This document shows, piece after piece, positions 1 through 8,136 of a stretch of 64,000 nt of DNA (position 1 is its first letter; each line of letters begins with the position of its first letter). The notes beneath the pieces were generated by a model. That model made no database searches. It was not told the origin of the DNA and saw nothing but the letters and a program-made list of their open reading frames with translations. The stretch is from assembly GCA_038213375.1 (NCBI GenBank), contig JBBQTB010000004.1, positions 1 to 64,000 of the forward strand, written 5' to 3'. Origin of the DNA: JAAUTT01 sp038213375 (GTDB lineage: Bacteria; Bacteroidota; Bacteroidia; Bacteroidales; JAAUTT01). Both the position numbers and the translations under genes were made by a program.

Positions 1-141
1 TTCATGGAAGTAAGTGTGTTGTGATTTGCTTTCAAATTGTATCTTTGACATATTGATTTACAGCAACCTGCATCGATTGCAGCCCCTACCGTGTGTTGTG
101 ATTTGCTTTCAAATTGTATCTTTGACATATTGATTTACAGC
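1..141 (+). CRISPR. Type II-C CRISPR array, right-hand end
   Basis: Two identical 47-base repeats are seen at 18-64 and 95-141; they start GTTGTGATTTGC and end GATTTACAGC. One complete 30-base spacer lies at 65-94 and 17 bases of another at 1-17, so the array continues off the left edge. A 47/30 spacing and this repeat type are typical of Bacteroidota type II-C arrays. Identity between the two copies extends a few bases beyond the repeat on each side (14-65 and 91-142), probably by chance. The orientation GTTGTG to ACAGC agrees with crRNAs read rightward: the tracrRNA at 8137-8153 is complementary to the 5' half of the repeat as written on this strand. That is opposite in direction to the cas genes. 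Confidence 0.95.
19..47 (+). promoter_or_regulatory. Promoter-like element inside CRISPR repeat 1
   Basis: TTG at 19-21 and TATCTTTG at 40-47 are separated by 18 bases. This fits the Bacteroidota -33 (TTTG/TTG) and -7 (TAnnTTTG) consensus. Transcription would start near 53-55, about ten bases before the spacer. The second repeat carries the same elements at 96-98 and 117-124. Repeat-internal promoters are known in the type II-C system of Neisseria; its presence here is inferred from sequence only. Confidence 0.5.
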
Positions 142-228
142 ATACCTAATGATATAAAATTGTAAATCATTGTTATATGTCGTAAAATGGGGCTAAAAAA
201 GTAATCCAAAAGTGTAAATCAATCATTG

Positions 229-264
229 AAAGGCTTGGGATTTTTTATCCTAAGCCTTTTATTA
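229..264 (+). terminator. Putative terminator downstream of the array
   Basis: The arms 229-241 and 247-259 form a 13-base-pair stem (one G-U pair) around a TTTTT loop, and the right arm ends in TTTT. It lies 88 bases after the last repeat and would end transcripts started in the array or in its last repeat. Confidence 0.6.
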
Positions 265-314
265 GACCAGTCGGAAAAGTTGGGAACTTTAAAGACAATT
301 TATGAAGAAAAAAT

Positions 315-355
315 AGCCACGAATGCACGAATAAATAATTCGTGCATTCGTGGCT
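315..355. repeat. Perfect 18-bp palindrome between array and cas2
   Basis: The arms 315-332 and 338-355 are perfect inverted repeats (left arm AGCCACGAATGCACGAAT) with a five-base loop AAATA. It has no long T-tract on the + side and is not at a gene end, so it is more like a REP-type dispersed palindrome than a terminator. Between it and cas2 I see no gene. Confidence 0.7.
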
Positions 356-443
356 TTCCCTTAAATAATATTAGATCTGCATTGGGCTTCTGGGTAAAAT
401 TTAACCAGACTTTTGTTTTTCATTCTTAAGATCCTTCTCAATA

Positions 444-480
444 ATTCCGATTGACCCCCCTGAATTTCCGATTGATCCCT
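444..480. repeat. Short direct repeats beside cas2
   Basis: TTCCGATTGA followed by C/T-CCC occurs twice, at 445-458 and 467-480, some 20 bases apart. Closely spaced direct repeats can be the relic of a transposon end or a binding site; neither can be shown here. They lie 29 bases from the cas2 stop codon. Confidence 0.4.
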
Positions 481-508
481 TTCAATGTTTTACGCATACC
501 CTTTCCTT

Positions 509-844
509 TTAAAACAATTCCAATTGCTGCGGGGTAGCAGGCCTGTCTGCTGGTTTGGCTTTATTAAACAGTTCCATCATCCCAAATTGTTTATCGGTAA
601 TGGAAAGTACCACTACATAACCAGTATCGGGAAGGAAATTTTTCACCCTTCTGGTATGAACATCCATATTCTCGCGACTTGGACAATGCCTTACATAAAT
701 AGAATACTGAAACATGGTAAATCCATCCTTGATGAGGTTTTTGCGAAATAATCCTGCCTCACGCCTTTCTGCTTTAGTCTCCGTTGGAAGATCAAAAAAA
801 ACCATTACCCACATAATTCGATATGCATTAAATCGATCGTACAT
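509..844 (-). CDS. cas2: CRISPR-associated protein Cas2
   Basis: Cas2 is the structural partner of Cas1 in the spacer-integration complex. The 111-aa protein has the ferredoxin-like start typical of the family, with the first beta strand MWVMVFFDLP at residues 11-20 and the conserved Asp18. It starts seven bases after the cas1 stop, so the two are certainly co-transcribed. An alternative start at Met11 would remove the short N-terminal extension. The C-terminus reads QQLELF (106-111), which resembles the QLxLF motif used by proteins that bind the DNA polymerase sliding clamp. With no cas4 or csn2 nearby, the locus is type II-C. Base composition is richer in G+C than cas9. Confidence 0.95.
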   Translation of the reverse strand: MYDRFNAYRIMWVMVFFDLPTETKAERREAGLFRKNLIKDGFTMFQYSIYVRHCPSRENMDVHTRRVKNFLPDTGYVVVLSITDKQFGMMELFNKAKPADRPATPQQLELF

Positions 845-851
845 TTCTTCT

Positions 852-1763
852 TCAGATTTCAGGATACATTATTTTCCGCAACTCTCCCAGGAAACACTTT
901 GCCAATGAGGCTGTTGTTTGTTGCATGGCAATCATCAGCGGACTGCTTTGCCGGTTAATCATAACATCCATTGCCGGAATAGTCAATAGTTGTGCTTTTA
1001 GGTCTTTCGTAAGCTCTTCAGGGATTTGTTGTTTATCGGTAATTTGTAAAACAAGCTTGTCCACATAAGGCCGGTAGGGCTCCATCACATCATCGGCCAA
1101 ACAATAGGCATTGTAACGGTTGCGATGAAAAATACCCAACGTGGGCAATAGTCCCGAACCAACCAGTGAACGTGCTGCGATTGCCCTGAGAATGGCATAC
1201 CCATAATTGAGAAGGTTGTTGGGTGCGCCCCCATCGGGGTTGCGGGTAAACGAAACATCGTCTGGAAAAAGATTTTGCCAGTAATACGCTGCTGCACGAG
1301 CCTCGTGGTTTCCCGAATCGCCCGATTTTACGCTATCAGCCCAATGGAGCATATTATCATGTTTTATCCCTCGCTCCTTTAGTATTGCTGCCTGGTTACG
1401 TATTTTCATTTCAATGGTGAACGCCCAGAGTTGCTTTTTAAGGGGCCCACTGGCTGCTATTTGTGCGTCAAAACGTTCCTGCTGCAGGGTGTTCCCGTTC
1501 AGGTTAAGCATGAGTCCCGATGGCATGTGTTTATCATCGCACGTGATAAATGCACAATTGTTTTCGAGCAAACGATGCATCAAATGGTGTGTAATCGTAA
1601 CCTGCGAATGATCGAGGATGATCACTCCAAGATCTTCGATGGGAATGGTAATTGTGCGGTCAGTGATGGGCAACATATCGGCTCCGGGAATTTCGATTGT
1701 TAATTGCTCGTTGTGGCAACGTAAATAAGCAGGATTCCCAAAATATAATGTTCGTTTTATCAT
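852..1763 (-). CDS. cas1: CRISPR-associated integrase Cas1 (type II)
   Basis: Cas1 is the metal-dependent integrase that inserts new spacers at the array. The 303-aa length is normal for type II Cas1. Expected metal-binding residues are visible: Glu154 in NHEARAAAYYW, His213 in GIFHRNRYNAY, and the acidic stretch LADDVMEPYRP (Asp224/Asp225, Glu228). The start lies just inside a 13-bp palindrome (1765-1800) that separates it from the upstream ATPase gene; cas2 follows after seven bases. In a plain II-C operon cas1 would directly follow cas9; here a 1.2-kb ATPase gene intervenes. Its base composition matches the ATPase gene better than cas9. Confidence 0.97.
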   Translation of the reverse strand: MIKRTLYFGNPAYLRCHNEQLTIEIPGADMLPITDRTITIPIEDLGVIILDHSQVTITHHLMHRLLENNCAFITCDDKHMPSGLMLNLNGNTLQQERFDAQIAASGPLKKQLWAFTIEMKIRNQAAILKERGIKHDNMLHWADSVKSGDSGNHEARAAAYYWQNLFPDDVSFTRNPDGGAPNNLLNYGYAILRAIAARSLVGSGLLPTLGIFHRNRYNAYCLADDVMEPYRPYVDKLVLQITDKQQIPEELTKDLKAQLLTIPAMDVMINRQSSPLMIAMQQTTASLAKCFLGELRKIMYPEI

Positions 1764-1764
1764 A

Positions 1765-1800
1765 ACAGAAGTTTAGTCCATTAAGTTACTAAACTTCTGT
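1765..1800. repeat. 13-bp palindrome between ATPase gene and cas1
   Basis: Arms 1765-1777 (ACAGAAGTTTAGT) and 1788-1800 are perfect inverted repeats with a ten-base loop. It lies 19 bases after the ATPase stop codon and abuts the cas1 start. It could end the ATPase transcript, act as an operator, or mark the edge of an inserted cassette. There is no T-tract after it on the minus strand, which weakens the terminator reading. Confidence 0.65.
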
Positions 1801-1819
1801 GAAATGAAAGGCATTTATT

Positions 1820-2986
1820 TTATTGGATACCAGGTAAAAAATTATCGAGAAATGTTGACAGGCCACAAACAGTTGCCCCATAGTTTGGATAAGTGTCGGA
1901 CGATGGGGTAACAATGAAATTCTGTTTCGTTTTCAAATCGTCGATACACGTATAGAAACCCTTAGTTACCTGTGGGGTGTTTGATATTTTTATTTCAATG
2001 CATGCCACAGGTTTTATGCTCTTTACCAATACAATATCGCATTCGGCACCGTTTTGAGTCCGATAATAGTACATATCGAGGTCGCGGTTTTTAAGTTGTG
2101 CTATTTGTTCCACCACGTACCCTTCCCATGAACCACCAACCACGGGATGTCCAAACAGATCGGAAAACTCGTTGATCCGGCACATGCGATGGAGCAATCC
2201 GGAGTCGCGCCAATATATTTTAGGTGATTTTACCAGCCGTTTTCCGGCGTTCAAATACCATGCTGGTAACAAGCGGATAATAAACCCAGCTTCGAGCAAT
2301 TCAACATACGATTTTACGGTGGGCGATGATACACCCAACGAACGCGAATAGGTGGAAGCATTCCATATACTGCCGTTGTTATGGGCTGTGATGCCCCAAA
2401 AATTGCGCATTACGTTCCGCGAAAAATCACGGCCAAAAAGCCAGCTCAAGTCGCGTTCGATATACGTGCTGATAAAATCGTCCATCCAATCGTGCATCAG
2501 TTCGTTGTTGGGTGCGGTAAGTGCCGACGGGAAACCGCCCCGGAACCAATGCATATCCTGCGTAACACCAAATGTATTGGCTTCCAAATGATTTACCGGG
2601 TCGAGGTTGATAAAACGTACACGTCCGGCAAGGGTTTCCGAAACCCCTTTGATTAACAGTGGCGATGCCGAACCCAATATCAAAAACCGCCCAGGCACAC
2701 GGTGTTTGTCGATGGATGGGCGTAATATCGGGTATAGCTGGGGCATACGCTGTATTTCATCAATAATCACCAGGTTGTTAGTGTTCCTTTCGAGAAACCC
2801 CTGCGCATCGTTCAGCTTGTCCATGTCCGAGGTATCTTCCAAATCGAGGTACACGCTGTTGGGATAATCCATGGCAATAGCCCTGGCAATGGTACTTTTA
2901 CCAATTTGCCGTGCGCCAAGGATGGTTACAGCCGGGAAATGCTGTAAAGCGTATTGTATTTTACTATGTGCTATCCGGTTTATCAT
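1820..2986 (-). CDS. AAA_14/DUF4143-family ATPase within the cas operon
   Basis: The 388-aa protein belongs to the widespread family of ATPases with an N-terminal P-loop domain (AAA_14) and a C-terminal DUF4143 domain. Walker A is GARQIGKST (24-32) and Walker B is LVIIDEIQ (Asp76-Glu77). The C-terminal part has a PD-(D/E)XK-like pattern: ECD (Glu315, Asp317), then IEIK (Glu331, Lys333), as in restriction-type nuclease folds. The function of the family is not established; it is not a recognised Cas protein. It sits between cas9 and cas1 on the same strand, bounded upstream by a 26-bp palindrome and downstream by a 13-bp palindrome, which suggests a passenger gene inserted into the operon. Its composition is near 50% G+C (30 of 60 bases in row 2101), unlike cas9 (17 of 60 in row 4201). 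Confidence 0.9.
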   Translation of the reverse strand: MINRIAHSKIQYALQHFPAVTILGARQIGKSTIARAIAMDYPNSVYLDLEDTSDMDKLNDAQGFLERNTNNLVIIDEIQRMPQLYPILRPSIDKHRVPGRFLILGSASPLLIKGVSETLAGRVRFINLDPVNHLEANTFGVTQDMHWFRGGFPSALTAPNNELMHDWMDDFISTYIERDLSWLFGRDFSRNVMRNFWGITAHNNGSIWNASTYSRSLGVSSPTVKSYVELLEAGFIIRLLPAWYLNAGKRLVKSPKIYWRDSGLLHRMCRINEFSDLFGHPVVGGSWEGYVVEQIAQLKNRDLDMYYYRTQNGAECDIVLVKSIKPVACIEIKISNTPQVTKGFYTCIDDLKTKQNFIVTPSSDTYPNYGATVCGLSTFLDNFLPGIQ

Positions 2987-2994
2987 TAGGCAAA

Positions 2995-3053
2995 TATACG
3001 AATATCCATGAATATTTAAAGCATAATTTTAAATATTCATGGATATTCGTATA
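2995..3053. repeat. Perfect 26-bp palindrome at the ATPase gene start
   Basis: Arms 2995-3020 and 3028-3053 are perfect inverted repeats with a seven-base loop (GCATAAT). The arms carry GAATATCCATGAATATT. The palindrome begins nine bases upstream of the ATPase start codon. A TAnnTTTG box (TATATTTG, minus strand, 2998-2991) overlaps its proximal edge, so the structure would cover a promoter. It may be an operator, a post-transcriptional hairpin hiding the start, or the end of a mobile unit. Confidence 0.85.
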
Positions 3054-3313
3054 ATAAGCTTATTTATAGTGAAAGTAAAATTTATAATTATAATAAAATA
3101 ATCACAAATAATCTAATTTATACATTGTATAAAATTGTATATGAATACAATAATAATAATACCAAGTATAATTAAAACGTAATTTTAAATATACTTTGTT
3201 ATGTATGTATTATGTTGTATATAAACATAATATAAGCTAAAATATAACCTACAGAATAAATTAGATAAAAGGCATTTAATTATCGGGGGCTAGCTTGAAA
3301 TCTTTGTTTCCGA
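3054..3313. other. Very AT-rich spacer between cas9 and the ATPase gene
   Basis: With the palindrome this makes a 327-base gap that holds no open frame of note. It is extremely A+T rich, with many TAT/ATA runs. A smaller hairpin, ATTGTAT-ATGA-ATACAAT, lies at 3134-3151. The gap suggests the ATPase gene is not tightly coupled to cas9 and may have its own promoter. Confidence 0.6.
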
Positions 3314-6300
3314 TTACGTTTTTTGACCCTCTGATTTGATGATATTGCCAAGACGGTCAACTTTCAGTTTTATGCAAATCTCTTTTATCATTCTATCTTC
3401 TTCAGTTATATTATTTCCTTCATTGTCTTTTTGAGGCGTTATAATTAATCGTGTACACTTATCATCAAAACTTGTATGGAGTTCTTTTGAAGCTATTGCC
3501 TTTGAGAATCTATGGGGTTTAAAATAAATATCCGTTTTTGAGAAATCATTTACACGATATATCCTCTCTGTAATATGCTTTTGATCATTCCAATCAATTG
3601 CATCTCTATCTGGTGCTCCTTGTTTTATTTTTTCTAATTCAGCTTTTGTTGGAACATAAACCAGATCGTTGGTTTGGAGTAACAGCGTTTTAAATCCTTC
3701 TTTTTCTTCTGCAATTGGTTGTCCTGATTTAAATTGTCTAATCACGTCAAAAGATGATAAAGAGCAAAATCCCCTTCTTTCTTTTGTTTCAATATTTTCA
3801 TACATAACAAAATAAGGATTTCCATCTGCTTCAACTAATTTATTTTTCAATGATATTTTTTTTCCAACTTCTTCTTTGATAGTAACCATTCTTATTTTCA
3901 TTCCTAATTTTTTATCCAGAGCTTCAAGACCTTCATCCGAAAAAGCTTCCGCCTGAGCTTCTTTAATGAGGTTTTCCTGGGCTTTTGTTAATTCAATGTT
4001 TTTCGTTTTAAAATTATAAGTTTCTTCTTCTAGTTTCTTCTTTTCATATTCTAATAGATGGCTATGAAGCTCAATGGGGATTCTTGATTTTTCTGAATAA
4101 GGAAGCTTGTCAATTTTTTTATGATCAAAATCATTTCCTAATTTAACTCTTTTAGCTGCATATTCTTTAAATATAGCAACATTTACTGTATGGATGGGTT
4201 CACCATTGATATCCTTGGGCTTAAATTTTTTCAGATATTTTTCAATTGCTTCAATATTTCCACTAGAAAGTTCGATTATCTGCTTAACTATTTCTCTTAT
4301 GTCCTGGTCATAGATATAATCGGTATTTTTTTGGGCAGGAGTATTCTGTGCAGACATCCTTTTCATTTGTAAATTAACAATATTGAGCATCTCTTTTGGT
4401 GTACGGAAACTTTTGGATATCACTTCCTTAATATAAATTAAGCCTTGCGGTTCTTTAAAAAGTGATTGCCTAACTGACGTCCATTGCTTTCCATTTAAAG
4501 GTTTAATTTGCTTAACTGCTTTCTTTTCAAATATTGGAATTGTTTTCTTGCCATCTCTAAATAATGAATCTCCATTTGAATTTAAAACGGGTTGATATTT
4601 TGTATAAATATTTTTTGGTTTATCAATGATTTTATTAAATGATTTAAACGTTACGACAGTTTGTTCTAATTTTTCTTTTGCTTCTTTGGTAAAAAAATCC
4701 CAAGGCAATCGCCATTCACGAATTTTACCATTTACAAGAGTCAATTTTGCTTTTTTAAATTCCTCGTCAGTATCTGCTGCATTAAGCGTATTCAAATAAC
4801 GAATATGTTCTCGGGTTGTTGCAGCAATTATAATAGCATCTAAAGCGTGATGGCGGTGATCTATTCGTTTGGTGTCTAAATTCGGATTTTCAGGAATATA
4901 AAAATCAATGTCATTTTTGTCTTTTTGATTTTGAATAATATACTTTGCATCGTTTAGTTTTTCTAATCTTTCGAAACGTGGTTTTATGAGCTTTTTCCAT
5001 TCTTTTTGCAAACCCCATTCTCTTTTTAATTCACTTGTAATTGAACCAATTGTAAAAACGATTCCGCTTTTTTTATCTTTTGCAACAGGATAAAGCAGTT
5101 CACTTATTTTCTTAGTAATATACCGGGTGTCGTTTATTTGTCGACTTATAAAATCGTCCGGAATTTCAGTAGCCAAAAGATTTTGCAACTTTTTGCCTCT
5201 GAATGTCCTTTTGCAATGTTCAACATACGATGCATAATCAAGTAGTTGGTATTCTTTATCTCCATAAACACATTTTCCATTTTTACCGTAAATAAATTTT
5301 GCCCCTAATTCATTGCCTTTAGCTTTGTTGACGCCCCATTCGGCAATTACTAAATTATCAAAGCTGTCGTTTTTTATTTTTGATTTAGGCAATACATGTT
5401 CAATTTCATAGTTGCTTTGGTCAAATAATTTACTTAGTGGTATTATTCTGCCTGTATAGGGTGAAACACATTTTTGACTCAACCACAATGTGTATTTTTT
5501 TATCTCCTGGTTTTTGGGTATTTTTTCATCCCTTATTTTTCTTTCAAAATCAATATCTTTCAATCCCGAAGTGTCTTTCCAAATTCGGAATTTATCAATG
5601 TCTGTTGGACTATTAGGATTTGGGGTTACTTCAAATTTGGCTCGTACGATTTTGCTTTGAGTGATGTCATTACCTAAATTTTCATATTGCTCAAAACCAT
5701 CATTTAATAGCTCGTAAAGCAATTTTTTTATCCGTTGTTTTTCTTCATAATTTCTATTTGAAATTTTAGTTGCATTTTCTCTTTCCATGGCATTTTTTTT
5801 CAAATCCCGACCCATTTCGATATGTATTTCGTCAGGTTGTCCGTATTTTTGCCAAACATCTTTAACTAAAAACAAAGCCTCTCTAATTACTTGTTCAACA
5901 ACAGGATTTCGTAAACTATTGTTAGGTAATTCTTTCATGATATTAAACTCTGTCGGCAAAGAATATTTTTTGTCATCAATTCTTTCAGAATACCTATCGT
6001 AAACTATATAACATGCTTGATAAGTATTTAAACCTTTCAGTAAATCATTTTTATTAATAAAACTTTTCAGAAGTTGTTTTTGAACGTCATCATCAGCTAT
6101 TTCACAAATTCTGTTCATCATCCTATTAATTGATTCTAACCTTGTATTGATTTTTTTAGCTCTTTCTTTTACGTTTTCAGTAATTTTTGTTTCATCATAA
6201 TATTTACCGCATCTCATTAAAGGTAATAATTTATATATAGCTTTAGATGAGTATGTTACGTATTTTTTTGTTTTTTGAATGTCTGGAGCAGAAGCGATTA

Positions 6301-8113
6301 ATTGCGTGACATTTTCAGGTAAATTAAATGCTATTATTTTTTCCTTTTCCCTTTTGTTTTCCTTTAATGTTAATGCTTTATAAATTGCTTGTTTCGATTT
6401 CTCATCATCATTTAAACTGATAGAATATGAGATATTCCACAGTTTGGTGAATTTATCTCTGTCACTTAAAATCAGTTCTCCTTTAATTTCAAAATTACAT
6501 TCCTTTTTTCTAAAAATCTTGCGGAAATATTCTTTTGTTTCATTACCAAATAGTCTTTTGTCTGCATTGAAAAACATATTGATTCTATGAGTTTCATTTT
6601 TCAATTTAGACCCAGCCTTGCTTTTATTTATTAAATCAAAAATATTCTGTTGCGAGATTTCCATTGCGGTATCGAATAACTCAAAAAGTTTCTCCTTGAT
6701 ATTATCATCAATAAAATAATTAGTTACATCGATATCTACTTTAGAATAATTATCAACTATTGCATTTCTTTGAAGTATTTTAATATTGTGAATATCCTGC
6801 CATATTCTAAACTCTTGAAATTCAGGGCTTGATTTCGGTGCACATTTCACCCCATACATTTCGCCATCAATTCCTTTATGTTTTTCGTATTGACATTCAC
6901 TTCTTAAACTTTTTTGTGACTTTAATTCACGTTGATAATAAATAATATCCTCAGAAATTAGATGAAGTAATGTATTGCTTTTTATTTCATTAAATTTTGG
7001 TTTATTAGCTTTAGTTTGTGTTGGATAAAGAACCGTAGATAGTTTTATAAGTGTTTCCTGGTCAGAATTAATGTTCATTAAATCTTCATTTAATTCAATT
7101 TGTTTTTTCCAAATATCTTCCAACTCTTTTTTATACTTTTTTCTATAAACAGCATACTGTCTTATTTTAAAATCAGTTTTATTTTTTATACTATTTACTA
7201 ACCCATTTAAAAAATAGGTTCCTGGATATTCTTCTCCAATTTGATTGTCTTGTGCCGTTATGCATAAAGCCCAATCATCCTCTTTGGGAATTTGAGGATT
7301 ATTTTGTTTGATACGTCTTGTTCCATCTTCTTGTGTTTCAATTTTTTCAGTTATTAAAAATGCAAATTCTTTTTCTTCCCATTCAGGTTTTTTCTTTTTC
7401 TCAACAGTCCATGGTTTTATTTTATCATTATAGGATATAATTTCAAATTTGTAGTTTCTGTTTTTATTTAATTCAAGGGTTACCTGTTTGACCTCTTTTA
7501 TCCTTAATTTTTCGACCCATTTTCTTTCTTCAATATTTTCATCTTTCAAATCTTTTCTACTGCTTTTAAATCCTCTACGTTGATTCATCATATAAGTAAT
7601 ACGGCATAATTCATTAATGGAAATTTTGTCTGTTAATGCTTTTCTTCGTAGAAAGTAAATAATCCAATCTTCTGGCAATTTCAATTCCCCTTTTTTATTC
7701 TTTACTCCTAACAGTTTTGTTGCTTCCTCAATTGTTTCTTTTTCAAAGGGTAAAAATTCACTTATATGAAATTTGAAATTTTCATTATCATTTATTTCCT
7801 TTTTAAAATTTTCTGGAAAGTTATCATCCAACCAGCCAAGTATTTTAAATACTTTAATAAGTCTTGTTCTACGAAGTTTGTATCGTTGCTTTAATCTCCG
7901 ACTTCCACGCTTTATTCTTCTTGAAGCTGCCTTGGTCTCCGCTTTACTTCCTGATTCCCATTTATTCAAATATTGTGCATCAATAGGAATAATTCGGCTT
8001 CCAACCCATTCAATATTTCCTTCTTTGCCAAAATCATCAATTGATTTCGGCATATTTATTAAAGCTGCTCCAATAGAATTTGTTCCTAAATCAAGACCTA
8101 AAATTTTTTTCAT
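3314..8113 (-). CDS. cas9: CRISPR-associated endonuclease Cas9 (type II-C)
   Basis: Cas9 is the RNA-guided nuclease that cuts DNA matched by a crRNA:tracrRNA duplex. RuvC-I is MKKILGLDLGTNSIGAAL with Asp8. The Arg-rich bridge helix follows (about 61-95). RuvC-II is IHIEMGRDLK with Glu766. The HNH domain has EIEHVLPKS with His906 and then NLVIAEWGVNKAKGN. RuvC-III is HRHHALDAI with His1089 and Asp1092. All nuclease residues are present, so an active enzyme is likely. At 1599 aa it is at the long end for Bacteroidota II-C Cas9 (often about 1400-1500 aa). The roughly 500 residues after RuvC-III should hold the PAM-reading domain; the PAM cannot be read from sequence. Its codons are markedly more A+T rich than cas1, cas2 and the ATPase gene. 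Confidence 0.98.
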   Translation of the reverse strand: MKKILGLDLGTNSIGAALINMPKSIDDFGKEGNIEWVGSRIIPIDAQYLNKWESGSKAETKAASRRIKRGSRRLKQRYKLRRTRLIKVFKILGWLDDNFPENFKKEINDNENFKFHISEFLPFEKETIEEATKLLGVKNKKGELKLPEDWIIYFLRRKALTDKISINELCRITYMMNQRRGFKSSRKDLKDENIEERKWVEKLRIKEVKQVTLELNKNRNYKFEIISYNDKIKPWTVEKKKKPEWEEKEFAFLITEKIETQEDGTRRIKQNNPQIPKEDDWALCITAQDNQIGEEYPGTYFLNGLVNSIKNKTDFKIRQYAVYRKKYKKELEDIWKKQIELNEDLMNINSDQETLIKLSTVLYPTQTKANKPKFNEIKSNTLLHLISEDIIYYQRELKSQKSLRSECQYEKHKGIDGEMYGVKCAPKSSPEFQEFRIWQDIHNIKILQRNAIVDNYSKVDIDVTNYFIDDNIKEKLFELFDTAMEISQQNIFDLINKSKAGSKLKNETHRINMFFNADKRLFGNETKEYFRKIFRKKECNFEIKGELILSDRDKFTKLWNISYSISLNDDEKSKQAIYKALTLKENKREKEKIIAFNLPENVTQLIASAPDIQKTKKYVTYSSKAIYKLLPLMRCGKYYDETKITENVKERAKKINTRLESINRMMNRICEIADDDVQKQLLKSFINKNDLLKGLNTYQACYIVYDRYSERIDDKKYSLPTEFNIMKELPNNSLRNPVVEQVIREALFLVKDVWQKYGQPDEIHIEMGRDLKKNAMERENATKISNRNYEEKQRIKKLLYELLNDGFEQYENLGNDITQSKIVRAKFEVTPNPNSPTDIDKFRIWKDTSGLKDIDFERKIRDEKIPKNQEIKKYTLWLSQKCVSPYTGRIIPLSKLFDQSNYEIEHVLPKSKIKNDSFDNLVIAEWGVNKAKGNELGAKFIYGKNGKCVYGDKEYQLLDYASYVEHCKRTFRGKKLQNLLATEIPDDFISRQINDTRYITKKISELLYPVAKDKKSGIVFTIGSITSELKREWGLQKEWKKLIKPRFERLEKLNDAKYIIQNQKDKNDIDFYIPENPNLDTKRIDHRHHALDAIIIAATTREHIRYLNTLNAADTDEEFKKAKLTLVNGKIREWRLPWDFFTKEAKEKLEQTVVTFKSFNKIIDKPKNIYTKYQPVLNSNGDSLFRDGKKTIPIFEKKAVKQIKPLNGKQWTSVRQSLFKEPQGLIYIKEVISKSFRTPKEMLNIVNLQMKRMSAQNTPAQKNTDYIYDQDIREIVKQIIELSSGNIEAIEKYLKKFKPKDINGEPIHTVNVAIFKEYAAKRVKLGNDFDHKKIDKLPYSEKSRIPIELHSHLLEYEKKKLEEETYNFKTKNIELTKAQENLIKEAQAEAFSDEGLEALDKKLGMKIRMVTIKEEVGKKISLKNKLVEADGNPYFVMYENIETKERRGFCSLSSFDVIRQFKSGQPIAEEKEGFKTLLLQTNDLVYVPTKAELEKIKQGAPDRDAIDWNDQKHITERIYRVNDFSKTDIYFKPHRFSKAIASKELHTSFDDKCTRLIITPQKDNEGNNITEEDRMIKEICIKLKVDRLGNIIKSEGQKT

Positions 8114-8127
8114 AATATATTTTTAAA

Positions 8128-8135
8128 TATCTTTG
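8128..8135 (+). promoter_or_regulatory. -7 box of the tracrRNA promoter
   Basis: TATCTTTG matches TAnnTTTG exactly and is the same octamer found in the CRISPR repeats. The predicted start is near 8141-8143, at the anti-repeat. No good -33 box is visible; the upstream stretch is A/T-rich. Confidence 0.55.
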
Positions 8136-8136
8136 T

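Noticed and set aside
213..223. TGTAAATCAAT, complementary to the 3' end of the CRISPR repeat, as a second tracrRNA
   Set aside because: The match is only 11 bases and to the wrong half of the repeat for Cas9 guide pairing; the complete tracrRNA is at 8137-8222.
226..429. A 67-codon frame on the + strand after the array
   Set aside because: It runs through the terminator (229-264) and the 18-bp palindrome (315-355), and its product resembles nothing.
7773..8126. A 117-codon frame on the + strand opposite the cas9 start
   Set aside because: It is antisense to RuvC-I and the bridge helix, which are clearly coding on the minus strand.
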